Shown: positions 23,083 to 33,339, counted from the first letter of the stretch. The stretch: 64,000 nt of DNA from Flavobacteriales bacterium (GCA_020635695.1 JACJZH010000009.1:1-64000), one strand, 5' to 3'. Made by a program: numbers and translations. Notes: generated by a model not told the origin, from the sequence alone.

Positions 23083-24432
23083 TCAGTAGGGTGCATCGAG
23101 CGGCCACTGTTCCAGAAGGTCGGCGACCCTGCGGACAAAGCTCCCTCCAAGGGCCCCGTCCACCACACGGTGGTCGTAGCTGTGGCTCAGGAACATCATG
23201 TGCCTGACGCCGATCACGTCCCCCTGCGGGGTCTCGATCACCGCGGGTTTCTTCCGGATGGCGCCCGTGGCCATGATGGCCACCTGGGGCTGGTTGATCA
23301 CGGGCGTGCCCAGCACGTTGCCAAAGGTCCCCACGTTGGTCACGGTATAGGTGCCTCCCTGGATCTCGTCCGGTTGCAGCTTACCGGCCCGTGCACGCGC
23401 GGCCAGGTCGTTCACCTGCCGGGCCAGGCCCACCAGGTTCAATTGATCGGCACGCCGGATCACCGGCACGATCAGGTTCCCGCTGGGCAGCGCGGCGGCC
23501 ATGCCGATGTTGATGTCCTTCTTGCGGATGATGGAGTAGCCGTCCACCTGGACGTTCACCATCGGCATTTCCTTGATGGCCTGCACGATGGCCTGGATGA
23601 AGAGGGGGGTGAAGGTGAGCTTCTCGCCCTCGCGCTGTTCGAAGGCCTTCTTCACCTTGTCCCGCCAGAGCACCAGGTTGGTCACATCGGCCTCCACGAA
23701 ACTGGTCACGTGGGGGCTGGTGTGCTTGCTCATCACCATGTGGTCGGCGATGAGGCGGCGCATGCGGTCCATTTCGATCACCTCGTCGCCCTGCTCGGGC
23801 TTCACGCCGGGGGCGGCCGTTCTCGGAGCGGGTGCCGAAGGGGCCGGCTGGGGCTGTTCGGCGACTGGTGCCTTGGTGGTGGTGGGGGCGGTGCCGGAAC
23901 CACGGTTCGGCAGGTAGTCCAGCAGGTCCTTCTTCGTGACTCGGCCTCCGCTGCCGCTGCCGGTGATGGCCTCCAATTCCTCCATGGAGACCCCTTCCTG
24001 TTCGGCGATGGTGCGCACGAGCGGGCTGTAGAACTTGCCGGAGGGCCCGGTCCGTTGCACGGGGCCACCGGAAGGGACCGGGGCCGCCGTGGCCACATGG
24101 CCATTGGTGGCCGGCGCAGGGGATTGGGCGGCTGGCTTGGCCGCAGGTGCCTTTGCTGGGGCGGCGGGTGCGGGTGCCTCGTCCGAGCCGCCATCCGTAC
24201 CGAACTGGGCGATCGCCTGGCCCACCTGGACCACATCGCCTTCGCCCACCAATTGCTTGATCAGGATGCCATCCTCGGGAGCTGGCACTTCACTGTCCAC
24301 CTTGTCGGTGGCGATCTCCACGATCGGCTCGTCCGCTTCAACACGGTCGCCCTCGTTCTTCAACCACTTGATGATCGTGGCCTCGGCCACGCTCTCGCCC
24401 ATCTTCGGCAACAGGATCTCGGTCTGCGACAT
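23083..24432 (-). CDS. 2-oxoacid dehydrogenase E2 acyltransferase
   Basis: The 449-residue protein has the E2 layout. A lipoyl domain spans 1-80 with the lipoylated Lys44 in ATDKVDSE. An Ala/Pro-rich linker follows, then a peripheral subunit-binding domain at about 135-174 (SPLVRTIAEQEGV, SGSGGRVTKKDLLDYL). The catalytic acyltransferase domain comes last, with the DHRVVDG motif (His421, Asp425). It transfers an acyl group to CoA in a pyruvate, 2-oxoglutarate or branched-chain complex; which one cannot be decided here because E1 and E3 genes are not adjacent. ATG 24432 opens the lipoyl domain; the frame upstream of it is not coding. Gap to the promoter is 21 nt. Confidence 0.93.
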   Translation of the reverse strand: MSQTEILLPKMGESVAEATIIKWLKNEGDRVEADEPIVEIATDKVDSEVPAPEDGILIKQLVGEGDVVQVGQAIAQFGTDGGSDEAPAPAAPAKAPAAKPAAQSPAPATNGHVATAAPVPSGGPVQRTGPSGKFYSPLVRTIAEQEGVSMEELEAITGSGSGGRVTKKDLLDYLPNRGSGTAPTTTKAPVAEQPQPAPSAPAPRTAAPGVKPEQGDEVIEMDRMRRLIADHMVMSKHTSPHVTSFVEADVTNLVLWRDKVKKAFEQREGEKLTFTPLFIQAIVQAIKEMPMVNVQVDGYSIIRKKDINIGMAAALPSGNLIVPVIRRADQLNLVGLARQVNDLAARARAGKLQPDEIQGGTYTVTNVGTFGNVLGTPVINQPQVAIMATGAIRKKPAVIETPQGDVIGVRHMMFLSHSYDHRVVDGALGGSFVRRVADLLEQWPLDAPY

Positions 24433-24453
24433 GCTCGGTCGAAAGATGAGCGG

Positions 24454-24461
24454 CAAAGGTA
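24454..24461 (-). promoter_or_regulatory. -7 element TACCTTTG
   Basis: Exact TAnnTTTG match, 21 nt upstream of the E2 gene ATG. No -33 TTG at the expected distance. Confidence 0.55.
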
Positions 24462-24472
24462 AGGCCGCCCGA

Positions 24473-26386
24473 TCAAGCACGACCCCGTGCCGGGTCGCCG
24501 AGTGATCGGAACGACCGGACGACGCATCGGACATCGAACGACGGACGATAGTCCTTGGCATAGAGCAGGTCCATGCGGTCGGCCGAGACCCGCGTGGATG
24601 TTGCCGGCCAGGCAGCGAGGTTGCCCAGCACGGCTGGTGCCAGCACGGGCAATCGCCGCTGCACCGGGTTTCCAGCATACCCGACCCAGGTGTACCTGCC
24701 CAGCAGCACCCCCACGGCGTTCCTGATCAGCCCCGCCCGGTCCTTCACCAGCCAGATGGTCAAGGGGGCCGAGATCAGGAGCAGCACGGCCACGGCCAGG
24801 TCCGTGGTGCGCTTCATCCGTCGCGCGGCGGCGCTGTGGATCCCGTGGCGCTCCAGGACGAGCAGGTCGCCCAGGCTTTCCGCACTGTTGGGTCCGATGA
24901 TGGTGCCGCCCGGCTGGGCGATCTTGATCTGGGCGCGCGAACGCTTCAAGCGCTCCATCCATTGGATGATGCGTGCCGCCGAAAGGTCCGCCGCACAGAA
25001 GACCAGTTCATCGATCCGTTCGCGCCTGGCACGTGCGCGCAGGTTCGACGCGTCCAGCGATACGTCCTCGGGCCCTACGATCGTCTGGCGACCAAGGCCA
25101 TAGTGTGTCTGCCAGAGCAGGGCCAGCGCCTTGCGCGCCTGTTCCTCGGACCCCACCGCGAGCACCCGGCGTTTCCCCCTGTCGCGCAGCCCATAGCCCT
25201 TCACCCGGAGCAGGTGCAGCAATCCGCGTGTCAGGAACGCCACGGCAAGCACCACACCCGTCTCCAGCAGCGGAGGCACCAGCATCCCTGTTCCGTGGAT
25301 CCCGACCGCGTCCGGGGTCACCGACCAGGCGGTACGCACCAGGAAGAAGAGCAGCCCCCCCTTCACGGCGTTCCGCAGATGGATGGGCTGGTCGTATCCT
25401 CCCATCAGTCCGAAACTGGCCAGCATGACGCCCCCCCAGGTAAGCGACCGGACCGGCGCCCAGGCATCACCGGCGAGCACCAGGCCGGTCCCGACAAGGA
25501 GGGCCAGGTCCAGCAGCGGAAGCAGTGCCCTTCGCAGGAAGCGCGCCACGATGGCCGCCGCAGCGCTCAGGTAGATGGCCCCGTTGATCAGGAAGCTGAA
25601 CAGGTTGCCGCCGCGCCCGGTGAAGTACTTCCGGGCGAAGATGGCCATGGCGTTGTAGAACACGAAGACGTAGTTCACACTGCTCTTCTTCGTGCTCTCC
25701 CCTTTGTAGTGGATGATGCGCGCCTCCGGGAAGTAATGGTTCTCGAAACCGCCCAGGGTGATCCGGTAGCTCAGGTCGATGTCCTCCCCGTACATGAAGA
25801 AGCTCTCGTCCAGGAGGCCCACTTCGTCCAAGGTCCTTCGACGCAGGAACATGCAGGCCCCGGAAAGGATCTCGATCGGGTTGGTCTCGTTCTCGGGCAG
25901 GTGGCCGAGCTGGTACCGGCCGAACACCTTGCTCCTGGGGAACAGGCGGGTGAGGCCGATGATCTTGTAGAAGGCCACTTCAGGGGTGGGAAGTCCCCGC
26001 TTGCTTTCGGGTAGGAACCGGCCCGTGCCATCGATCATCTTCACCCCGAGCCCCCCCACGCGGTCATGGGCGTCCAGATAGGTCAACACCTTGCGGAACA
26101 CGTCCTCGCCGACCACCGTGTCCGGGTTCAGGAGCAGGACATACTCTCCCGTGCTCTCCAGGATGGCCTGGTTGTTCGCCCGGCTGAAGCCCACGTTCAC
26201 GCTGTTGGCGATGAGCTTCACCTCGGGGAATTCCTGACGGACCAGCTGCACGCTGCCATCGGTGCTCTGGTTGTCCACGACGTACACTTCACCATCCACG
26301 CCCTCCATGGCCGCACGCACGGTGCGGAGGCATTGTTCCAGGTAGGCCCGGACGTTGTAGTTGACGATGATGACGGTGAGCTTCAT
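24473..26386 (-). CDS. GT2 glycosyltransferase fused to a sugar-transferase-like membrane region
   Basis: Residues 1-230 are a WbbL-type GT2 domain: IVNYNVRAYLEQCL, VYVVDNQSTDGS, NVGFSRANNQAI, LLLNPDTVV and the acceptor-region SFFMYGEDIDLSYR. Several hydrophobic helices follow at about 260-410. A Rossmann-like stretch (RRVLAVGSEEQARKAL) at about 420-510 comes next. The last 110 residues (MKRTTDLAVAVLLLISAPLTIWLV, WVGYAG and a DLLYAKDYRPSFDVR tail) recall the membrane and end segments of polyprenyl-phosphate sugar transferases. They lack that family's central catalytic stretch. It may couple lipid-linked sugar initiation or binding with chain extension. It starts 4 bp after recR. Confidence 0.82.
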   Translation of the reverse strand: MKLTVIIVNYNVRAYLEQCLRTVRAAMEGVDGEVYVVDNQSTDGSVQLVRQEFPEVKLIANSVNVGFSRANNQAILESTGEYVLLLNPDTVVGEDVFRKVLTYLDAHDRVGGLGVKMIDGTGRFLPESKRGLPTPEVAFYKIIGLTRLFPRSKVFGRYQLGHLPENETNPIEILSGACMFLRRRTLDEVGLLDESFFMYGEDIDLSYRITLGGFENHYFPEARIIHYKGESTKKSSVNYVFVFYNAMAIFARKYFTGRGGNLFSFLINGAIYLSAAAAIVARFLRRALLPLLDLALLVGTGLVLAGDAWAPVRSLTWGGVMLASFGLMGGYDQPIHLRNAVKGGLLFFLVRTAWSVTPDAVGIHGTGMLVPPLLETGVVLAVAFLTRGLLHLLRVKGYGLRDRGKRRVLAVGSEEQARKALALLWQTHYGLGRQTIVGPEDVSLDASNLRARARRERIDELVFCAADLSAARIIQWMERLKRSRAQIKIAQPGGTIIGPNSAESLGDLLVLERHGIHSAAARRMKRTTDLAVAVLLLISAPLTIWLVKDRAGLIRNAVGVLLGRYTWVGYAGNPVQRRLPVLAPAVLGNLAAWPATSTRVSADRMDLLYAKDYRPSFDVRCVVRSFRSLGDPARGRA

Positions 26387-26390
26387 GGGC

Positions 26391-27008
26391 TCAGCGGCGT
26401 ACGCTCTGGGCGTAGGGTTTGCGGTCCAGGATGCTTCGGCCGAGGGTCACCTCGTCCACCTGTTCCAGTTCCCCACCCACGCTGATGCCGCGGGCGATCA
26501 TGGTCACGTCCACGCCGCGTTCCTTCAGTTTGCGGTCCAGGAAGAAGCTGGTGGTATCGCCCTCCAGGGTGGCGCCCAGTGCCAGCACCACCTCGCGCAC
26601 ACCGCCCTGGTCCACCCGGGCGAGCAGCTCGCCCACGTTCAGTTCGTCGGGACCGATGCCGTCCATGGGGCTGATCACCCCGCCGAGCACGTGGTAGAGT
26701 CCCTTGTACTGGTGGGTGTTCTCGATGGCCACCACGTCGCGGATGTCCTCCACCACACAGACCAGGGATGCGTCCCGCCCCGGATCGGAGCAGATCGCGC
26801 AACGTGGGGTGTCGCTGATGTTGCAGCACACCTCGCAGTGGCCCACTTCCTCACGCAGCTTCCGCACCGCCTCGGCGAACCGCTGCACTTCGGGCACATC
26901 GCGCCGGAGCAGGTCCAGCGCCATGCGCATGGCGGTGCGGCGCCCGATGCCGGGCAGGGTGGCCAGCTGGTCCACCGCGTTCTCGAGCAGCTTGGAGGAA
27001 AGGCTCAT
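26391..27008 (-). CDS. recR: recombination protein RecR
   Basis: The 205-residue protein has RecR's three parts. A helix-hairpin-helix near the N-terminus (LPGIGRRTAMRMAL) comes first, then the four-cysteine zinc finger (CEVCCNISDTPRCAIC), and a Toprim domain (VCVVEDIRDVVAIENT through GDTTSFFLDRKL). With RecO and RecF it loads RecA at gapped DNA. ATG 27008 gives the family N-terminus MSLSSKLLE and lies 5 nt after a -7-like CACCTTTG. It heads a short operon with the GT2 fusion gene. Confidence 0.95.
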   Translation of the reverse strand: MSLSSKLLENAVDQLATLPGIGRRTAMRMALDLLRRDVPEVQRFAEAVRKLREEVGHCEVCCNISDTPRCAICSDPGRDASLVCVVEDIRDVVAIENTHQYKGLYHVLGGVISPMDGIGPDELNVGELLARVDQGGVREVVLALGATLEGDTTSFFLDRKLKERGVDVTMIARGISVGGELEQVDEVTLGRSILDRKPYAQSVRR

Positions 27009-27013
27009 CCCGG

Positions 27014-27021
27014 CAAAGGTG
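27014..27021 (-). promoter_or_regulatory. putative -7 element (CACCTTTG)
   Basis: Seven of eight matches to TAnnTTTG, ending 5 nt before the recR ATG. Confidence 0.45.
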
Positions 27022-27034
27022 CGAACGGCAGGGG

Positions 27035-27504
27035 TCACTTCGTGGTCACCCGCACCACCTGCCATTCGTCAAGCCTGAACGACATGTTGCGGCGCGGCAC
27101 CTTCAGGACGATGTCCAGGCTGTCCGCAGGATACAGATGCATGCGCGTGGGGTCCGGGTCCAACGGTGTACTTCTCGCCGATCGCTTCACACTGCCCCGG
27201 AACAACCCGACCAGCTCCGCCTCCTTCCGGGTGAAGCTGTGTGCGGGGAAGTGCACGAGGAGTGTGTCGGCCGTTCCCGGATGCTCGGGCACCAGTTGCG
27301 CCACCAGGTTCTGGCCACGCGTGGGGCTGGTGCCGACCGCCGATAGCCGCATGCGGAAATAGCCTCCGCTGATCCACTGTCCATGGGACGGTCCGATGCA
27401 GACAAGTCCGATCAGGATGAGCGTTGCCAGCGACCAGTTCGTGGGTCGCTGGGGGCTTTCGGGCGAGCGCTTGCTTCCGTACGTTGGTCCGAGGCGCCGT
27501 CCCA

Positions 27505-27505
<1 letters not shown>
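27035..27505 (-). CDS. small secreted protein of unknown function
   Basis: The 156-residue product carries a signal-anchor-like segment at 22-42 (TNWSLATLILIGLVCIGPSHG). A beta-rich body follows (FRMRLSAVGTSPTRGQNLVAQLV, DTLLVHFPAHSF, LDIVLKVPRRNMSF). I do not recognise the family. Its ATG overlaps the menB stop by one base (TGATG), so it is probably translated by reinitiation after menB. It shares only position, not obvious function, with menaquinone synthesis. The start is uncertain because the hydrophobic stretch begins rather far in. Confidence 0.6.
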
Positions 27506-28347
<842 letters not shown>

Positions 28348-28370
28348 GGTCGCTGGGTGGCTGGGGCGGG

Positions 28371-28378
28371 CAAAGATC
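28371..28378 (-). promoter_or_regulatory. putative -7 element (GATCTTTG)
   Basis: Seven of eight matches to TAnnTTTG, 23 nt upstream of the menB ATG in the divergent menB/symporter gap. Confidence 0.35.
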
Positions 28379-28531
28379 GTGACCAGCGGCCAAGGACGCG
28401 GCCAGGTGTGTGGCGTAGTCATAGGCCAGCCGTTGCGGCAGGAAGGCAGGCAGGTCCATTCACAGCCGATCGTGCGTGGAGGCTGGGGAGCCGCGGGTCG
28501 GGACCGGGTGACCCTGTGCCAACTTGCGCCC

Positions 28532-30004
28532 ATGTCCCCAGGGCTCGTCGTGGCCGTTCTGGCCTCCTACTTCCTTCTGCTCACGTTCATCGCGAGGCTC
28601 ACCTCGCGGGGCGCGGGCAACGAGGCCTTCTTCATCGGCGAGCGGCGTTCGCCCTGGTACGTGGTGGCCTTCGGCATGATCGGGGCCTCGCTCAGCGGGG
28701 TCACGTTCATCAGTGTGCCGGGCTGGGTGGGCGAGAGCCAGTTCAGCTACTTCCAGATGGTGCTGGGCTACCTGCCCGGCTACGCCGTCATCGCCCTGGT
28801 GTTGATGCCGCTCTACTACCGCCTGCAGCTCACCAGCATCTACGGTTACCTGGGGCAGCGCTTCGGGCCGGCGAGCTACCGCACCGGCGCGGGCTTCTTC
28901 CTGCTCTCCCGCAGCATCGGCTCGGCCGCACGACTATACCTGGTGGCACTGGTGCTGCAGGTGACCCTCTTCGATGCCTGGGGCGTGCCCTTCGCCGCCA
29001 CCGTGGCGGTCACCATCGCCTTCATCTGGACCTACACGCACAAAGGCGGCATCAAGACCATCATCTGGACGGACACGCTGCAGACGGCCTTCATGATCGC
29101 GGCCGCGGTGTTGACCGCCCTGCTCATCGGACGGGAGCTTGGATTGGGTCCGGCAGGCATCTGGGAGCGGGTGGGGGAGAGCGGCTACGCCAAGGTCCTC
29201 TTCACGGCCGATCCGGACCATCCGCGCTTCTTCTGGAAGCAGTTCCTGGCGGGCATGTTCATCGCCATCGCCATGACCGGACTGGACCAGGACATGATGC
29301 AGAAGAACCTGAGCTGCCGCAACATCCGCGAGGCACAGAAGAACATGTTCAGCTTCAGCGCGGTATTGGTGGTGGTGAACCTGCTGTTCCTGGCGCTGGG
29401 CGCGCTGCTGTTCCTTTTCGCCGAGGAGAAAGGCATCGCCCTGCCGGAGCGGTCGGACGAGCTGTTCCCGCTGATCGCCACGGGCGGCCATCTGCCTGCT
29501 GTCGTCGGGGTCATGTTCCTGCTGGGCCTGATCGCGGCGGCGTACTCCAGCGCGGATAGCGCCCTCACCGCCCTCACCACCAGCTTCTGCGTGGACATCC
29601 TGGACATCGCCAAGCGGCCCGAGGCCACGCGGGAAGGGCTGCGCCGGAGGGTGCACGTGGGCATGAGCGTGGCGCTGGCGGTCATCATCCTGATCTTCCG
29701 CGAATGGAACGATGCCAGCGTGATCAGCGCGGTGTTCACCATCGCGGGCTACACCTACGGACCCTTGCTGGGTCTGTACGCGTTCGGCCTGCTCACCCGC
29801 TGGCAGGTGCGGGACGCCGGTGTTCCGGTCGTGGCCCTGCTGGCACCGGTGCTCACGTGGGTGTTCGACGCGAACAGCGTGACCTGGTTCAACGGCTATC
29901 GCTTCGGCTTCGAGCTGCTGCTGCTGAATGGCGCGCTGACCTTCCTCGGGTTGATGCTGCTGCGCACCCCGAGAGGAACAGGCGGGAACACCGCCCACAC
30001 TTAA
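28532..30004 (+). CDS. sodium:solute symporter family protein
   Basis: The 490-residue membrane protein has about 13 hydrophobic segments and the SSS-family landmarks: an N-terminal AVLASYFLLLTFIARLTSRG, FFIGERRSPWYVVAFGMIGASLSGVTFISVPG in TM2-3, SIYGYLGQRFG after TM4 and a GLIAAAYSSADSALTALTTSF in TM8-9 that includes the Na+-site serines. It would import a solute with Na+; the substrate is not evident from sequence. ATG 28532 begins just before the first TM. It stands alone and converges on the IMPase gene 13 bp away. Confidence 0.9.
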   Translation: MSPGLVVAVLASYFLLLTFIARLTSRGAGNEAFFIGERRSPWYVVAFGMIGASLSGVTFISVPGWVGESQFSYFQMVLGYLPGYAVIALVLMPLYYRLQLTSIYGYLGQRFGPASYRTGAGFFLLSRSIGSAARLYLVALVLQVTLFDAWGVPFAATVAVTIAFIWTYTHKGGIKTIIWTDTLQTAFMIAAAVLTALLIGRELGLGPAGIWERVGESGYAKVLFTADPDHPRFFWKQFLAGMFIAIAMTGLDQDMMQKNLSCRNIREAQKNMFSFSAVLVVVNLLFLALGALLFLFAEEKGIALPERSDELFPLIATGGHLPAVVGVMFLLGLIAAAYSSADSALTALTTSFCVDILDIAKRPEATREGLRRRVHVGMSVALAVIILIFREWNDASVISAVFTIAGYTYGPLLGLYAFGLLTRWQVRDAGVPVVALLAPVLTWVFDANSVTWFNGYRFGFELLLLNGALTFLGLMLLRTPRGTGGNTAHT

Positions 30005-30017
30005 GAACGCGAAGGGT

Positions 30018-30815
30018 TCAGTCCTGGCGCGACCAGTAGTGGTCGATGCACTCCAGCAGCTGGTCGTGGATGGCGCTGTTGCTGGCCACGATCTCCTCGT
30101 CGAACACGGGGTCCTTCTCCGTGCCGAAGCCGCTGACCCGTCCGCCGGCCTCGCGCACCAGCAGCACGCCCGCGGCCACGTCCCAGGCGTTGAGCCCGTA
30201 CTCGTAGAAGGCCTCGAAGCGCCCGCAGGCCACGTAGGCCAGGTCGGCCGCCGCGCTGCCCAGCCGCCGGATGCCGCGGGTGCGGTGCATCAGTTCGCGC
30301 AGCAGGTCCATGTACTCCTTCTCGTGCTGGAAGTCGTCGTAGGGGAATCCCGTGGCCAGCAGGCTGTCGCGCAGGTCCTTCCGGTCGCTCACGCGGATCG
30401 GCGTGCCGTTCATCCGGGCGCCGCCGCCTTTCCACGCGGTGAACAGCTCATCGCGGGTCACCTCCAGCACCACGCCGATCAGCGGGTCGGCCCCGTCCAT
30501 CAGCGCCACGCTGATGCAGTAGCAGGGCACGCCATGCACGAAGTTGGTGGTGCCGTCCAGCGGATCGATCACCCAGTTGAGGCCCTGGCCCTGTTCCCCA
30601 GAGCCTTCCTCGGCGATGAACCCGGCCTCGGGCAGCAGCTTTTCGAGCTCCTCCACCAGCCGGTCCTCGGCGGTGTGGTCCACGTGCGTCACCAGGTTGT
30701 TGGCGCTCTTGCTGCTGACCCCGGCCTCGGTGAGCCTGGGGGCCTCCTCGCGGATGAAGGCGGCCACCTCCTGGCAGATGGCGCCGGTGCGTTCAGTGAG
30801 CTGTTGCAGGTCCAT
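30018..30815 (-). CDS. inositol monophosphatase family protein
   Basis: The 265-residue protein is a Mg2+-dependent sugar or inositol monophosphatase. It has the metal-binding Glu in FIAEEGSGE, the signature WVIDPLDGTTNFVHG and the second motif NAWDVAAGVLLVREAGG. Bacterial members act on inositol-1-phosphate, fructose-1,6-bisphosphate, PAP or histidinol phosphate; this one is closest in length and motifs to SuhB. It overlaps the upstream lgt gene by 23 bp, so the two are probably transcribed together. Confidence 0.9.
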   Translation of the reverse strand: MDLQQLTERTGAICQEVAAFIREEAPRLTEAGVSSKSANNLVTHVDHTAEDRLVEELEKLLPEAGFIAEEGSGEQGQGLNWVIDPLDGTTNFVHGVPCYCISVALMDGADPLIGVVLEVTRDELFTAWKGGGARMNGTPIRVSDRKDLRDSLLATGFPYDDFQHEKEYMDLLRELMHRTRGIRRLGSAAADLAYVACGRFEAFYEYGLNAWDVAAGVLLVREAGGRVSGFGTEKDPVFDEEIVASNSAIHDQLLECIDHYWSRQD

Positions 30816-31971
30816 CGGATGGGTTGTTTCGGCCCCTGCGGCGCAGCCAGAGCATGCCGGCGATGCCTGCCACGAAGAGCCCGGTACTGATGATCTCGGC
30901 CTGGGTGATGTCGCCCCAGACCTTGGTGTTCACGCGGATCTTCTCGATCCAGAAGCGCTCCAGCCCGTTCAGGGCCAGGTAGAGGAAGAAGACCATGCCC
31001 GCCGGACGCAGCCGCTTCCGCAGCGCCCACAGCACGGCGAAGAACAGCCCGCAGACCAGGGTCTCGTAGAGCGGGGTGGGGAAGACCGGTTCCGGCAGCA
31101 CGGTGCAGTAGCCGGGGAAGCAGGGGTCGCCCAGGTAGGGTACGCCCACGGCGTTCACGTTGTTCGGGTAGGAGTACGCCCACAGCCAGTCGGGCATCCA
31201 GGCCGGTGCCGGCGTGGTGTTCACGATGCCCCAGTCGCCATCGCCGCTCACCTGACAGCCGATGCGGCCCACGGCATAGGCCAGCATGACGCCCGGCGCG
31301 GTGGCGTCGGCGCCCTCCCACACGGGGATCCCGTTCCGCGCCATGTAGCGCAGCACCATGCCGCCGCCCACGATCAACCCGCCGTACATGGTGAGCCCGC
31401 TGAACAGGCTGCTTCCCCCGGGGTCGTTCACGAAGGCCGCCAGCTCATCGGGGTTCTCCAGCCAGTGGAAGAGCTTGGCGCCGATGAGGCCCCAGAGCGC
31501 CGCGGTGAGCGTGAGGTTGCCGGCGTGCTCGTGCGGCTGCACGACCACCTGTTCGGTCTTCGGTTCTGCAAGCCGCTGCTTCTGTTTGGAGCGCCAGGCC
31601 AGTCCCGCCAGCAGCGCCGCTCCGGCCAGTCCGCCCAGGAAACTGCCCGTGCCGCTCAGCAGGAAGCCCTGCGGATCGGCGGTGGCCTCGCTGAAATGCA
31701 GCAGCAGGTACAGCCCCTTCCAGCCGAGCACGAAGCCCAGCAGCCCCTGGCCGATCAGTTCCCCGGCCGTGGCCGGCGCTCCGATGGTGACCGTCCGGGT
31801 GGTGGTCTTCAGCAGGCCCTGTGCCGCCTTCCGCCGCAGCTCCAGGCCCAGCGTCCAGCTGGCCGCCACGAAGGCGAGCGCCACGAAGAAACCGAAGCTG
31901 TTGATGAACTTCAGGAAGGGCAGGTCGAGCCCCGTGAGGTCCAGCAGCGCGTGGTAGAGGGTGGGGTACAT
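30793..31971 (-). CDS. lgt: prolipoprotein diacylglyceryl transferase
   Basis: The 392-residue polytopic membrane enzyme adds diacylglycerol to the lipobox cysteine of preprolipoproteins. The family hallmark is seen as AYAVGRIGCQVSGDGDWG (the Lgt signature in its Bacteroidota form), along with the upstream GLTMYGGLIVGGG and the PLYETLVCGLFF helix. It is longer than E. coli Lgt because of an insert at about 140-160 and a longer N-terminus. Several proteins in this window need it (lipoboxes at 3929-5632, 6534, 13227, 33568). It overlaps the IMPase gene and lies 21 bp past mtaB. Confidence 0.92.
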   Translation of the reverse strand: MYPTLYHALLDLTGLDLPFLKFINSFGFFVALAFVAASWTLGLELRRKAAQGLLKTTTRTVTIGAPATAGELIGQGLLGFVLGWKGLYLLLHFSEATADPQGFLLSGTGSFLGGLAGAALLAGLAWRSKQKQRLAEPKTEQVVVQPHEHAGNLTLTAALWGLIGAKLFHWLENPDELAAFVNDPGGSSLFSGLTMYGGLIVGGGMVLRYMARNGIPVWEGADATAPGVMLAYAVGRIGCQVSGDGDWGIVNTTPAPAWMPDWLWAYSYPNNVNAVGVPYLGDPCFPGYCTVLPEPVFPTPLYETLVCGLFFAVLWALRKRLRPAGMVFFLYLALNGLERFWIEKIRVNTKVWGDITQAEIISTGLFVAGIAGMLWLRRRGRNNPSDGPATAH

Positions 31972-31992
31972 GCCGATCGGTGGATGTGCGGA

Positions 31993-33339
31993 TCAGAGGA
32001 TCAGGTGATCGGATGGCGCCAGTTCATGCACCTGGCCGGTGTAGTGCCCATCGCCGTCGATGCGCTCCAGCGACACGGGTACCACCTCGTTCACCAGTGC
32101 GGGGTCGTAGGGCAACGACACGCGCAGGTAGTTGTCCGTGAAGCCCAGCATGCGGTCCTCGTGGGCCTCGGCCTCGAAGAGCACCGGCCGCACCTCACCG
32201 GCATGGCGTTCGTAATGGGCGCGCTGCAGCTTGTGGCTGAGCATGCGAAGTTGCTTCGTCCGTTCGCGCCGTTCGGCCATGGGCACCGTGTCCGGCATGC
32301 GCACCGCCGTGGTGTTGGCCCGCTCGCTGTAGGTGAACACGTGCAGGTAGTCCACGGGCAGGGAGGTGAGGAAGGCCTGTGAGCGCAGGAACTCCTCCTC
32401 CGTCTCGCCCGGGGTGCCGGTGATCACGTCCACGCCGATGCAGGCGTCCGGCATGCGCTGCCGGATGCGGGCCACCCGTTCAGCGTACAGCGCGGTGTCG
32501 TAGCGCCGCCGCATGCGTTGCAGGATGGTATCGCTGCCGCTCTGCAGGGGCATGTGGAAGTGCGGAGCGAAGCGCTCGCTGGCGGCCACGAGGTCGATGA
32601 TGGCGTCGCTGCAGAGGTTGGGTTCGATGCTGCTGATGCGGAAGCGGGCGATGCCCTCCACCCGGTCCAGCGCGGCGATCAGGTCCAGGAAGGTCTCGCC
32701 GTCCCGGCCGAAGTCGCCGATGTTCACCCCGGTGAGCACGATCTCGCGCACGCCGGAGGCCGCGATCTCCCGGGCCAGGGCCACGGTCTCCGCCACGGTG
32801 CCGCTGCGGCTGCGCCCACGTGCCAGGGGAATGGTGCAGAAGCTGCAGAAGTAGTCACAGCCGTCCTGCACCTTCAGGAAGGTGCGGGTGCGTTCACCCA
32901 CGGCACCCGGCTCGCCGGCATTGTAGCTGGGGATGAAACGGGCGACCTCCTTGATGGGGCCGAACACCGCCTTGCCGTGGTCCTGCCTGCCGTCCAGCCC
33001 GTCCAGGTGGGCGGCCAGGTCGAACTTCTCGTTGGCGCCCAGCACCAGGTCCACGCCCGGGATGGCGGCGATCTCCTGCGGTTTCAGCTGGGCGTAGCAG
33101 CCCACCACCACGATGAAGGCCTCCGGGTTGATGCCCCGGAAGCGCCGCACATGCCGCCGGCATTCCCGGTCGGCGTTCTCCGTCACGCTGCAGGTGTTCA
33201 GCACGAACACGTCCGGGCGGTCCTCCACGCGCACCCGGGCACAACCGGCCTCCTCCAGCGACCGGGCGAGGGTGCTGGTCTCGGCGAAGTTCAGCTTGCA
33301 GCCGAGGGTGTGGAAGGCGGCGGTGCGGGCGTGGCGCAT
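31993..33339 (-). CDS. mtaB: tRNA ms2t6A methylthiotransferase MtaB
   Basis: The 448-residue radical-SAM enzyme methylthiolates t6A37 of ANN-decoding tRNAs. The N-terminal UPF0004 domain has its three cluster cysteines in TLGCKLN, LNTCSVT and VGCYAQ. The radical SAM cysteines are in CDYFCSFC, followed by the IGDFGRDG and IEPNLCSDAII blocks and a C-terminal TRAM-like domain. The MtaB-type order and the EVREIVLTG region fit MtaB better than MiaB or RimO. ATG 33339 was chosen; a TACCTTCG -7-like element ends 8 nt before it. Confidence 0.92.
   Translation of the reverse strand: MRHARTAAFHTLGCKLNFAETSTLARSLEEAGCARVRVEDRPDVFVLNTCSVTENADRECRRHVRRFRGINPEAFIVVVGCYAQLKPQEIAAIPGVDLVLGANEKFDLAAHLDGLDGRQDHGKAVFGPIKEVARFIPSYNAGEPGAVGERTRTFLKVQDGCDYFCSFCTIPLARGRSRSGTVAETVALAREIAASGVREIVLTGVNIGDFGRDGETFLDLIAALDRVEGIARFRISSIEPNLCSDAIIDLVAASERFAPHFHMPLQSGSDTILQRMRRRYDTALYAERVARIRQRMPDACIGVDVITGTPGETEEEFLRSQAFLTSLPVDYLHVFTYSERANTTAVRMPDTVPMAERRERTKQLRMLSHKLQRAHYERHAGEVRPVLFEAEAHEDRMLGFTDNYLRVSLPYDPALVNEVVPVSLERIDGDGHYTGQVHELAPSDHLIL

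Noticed and set aside
24473..24560. Period-7-like pattern (TCCGTCG, TTCGATG, TCCGATG) at the 3' end of the GT2 fusion gene
   Set aside because: The frame encodes a tail (YAKDYRPSFDVR) that reads like the normal end of sugar-transferase proteins, and two middle units fall out of phase.
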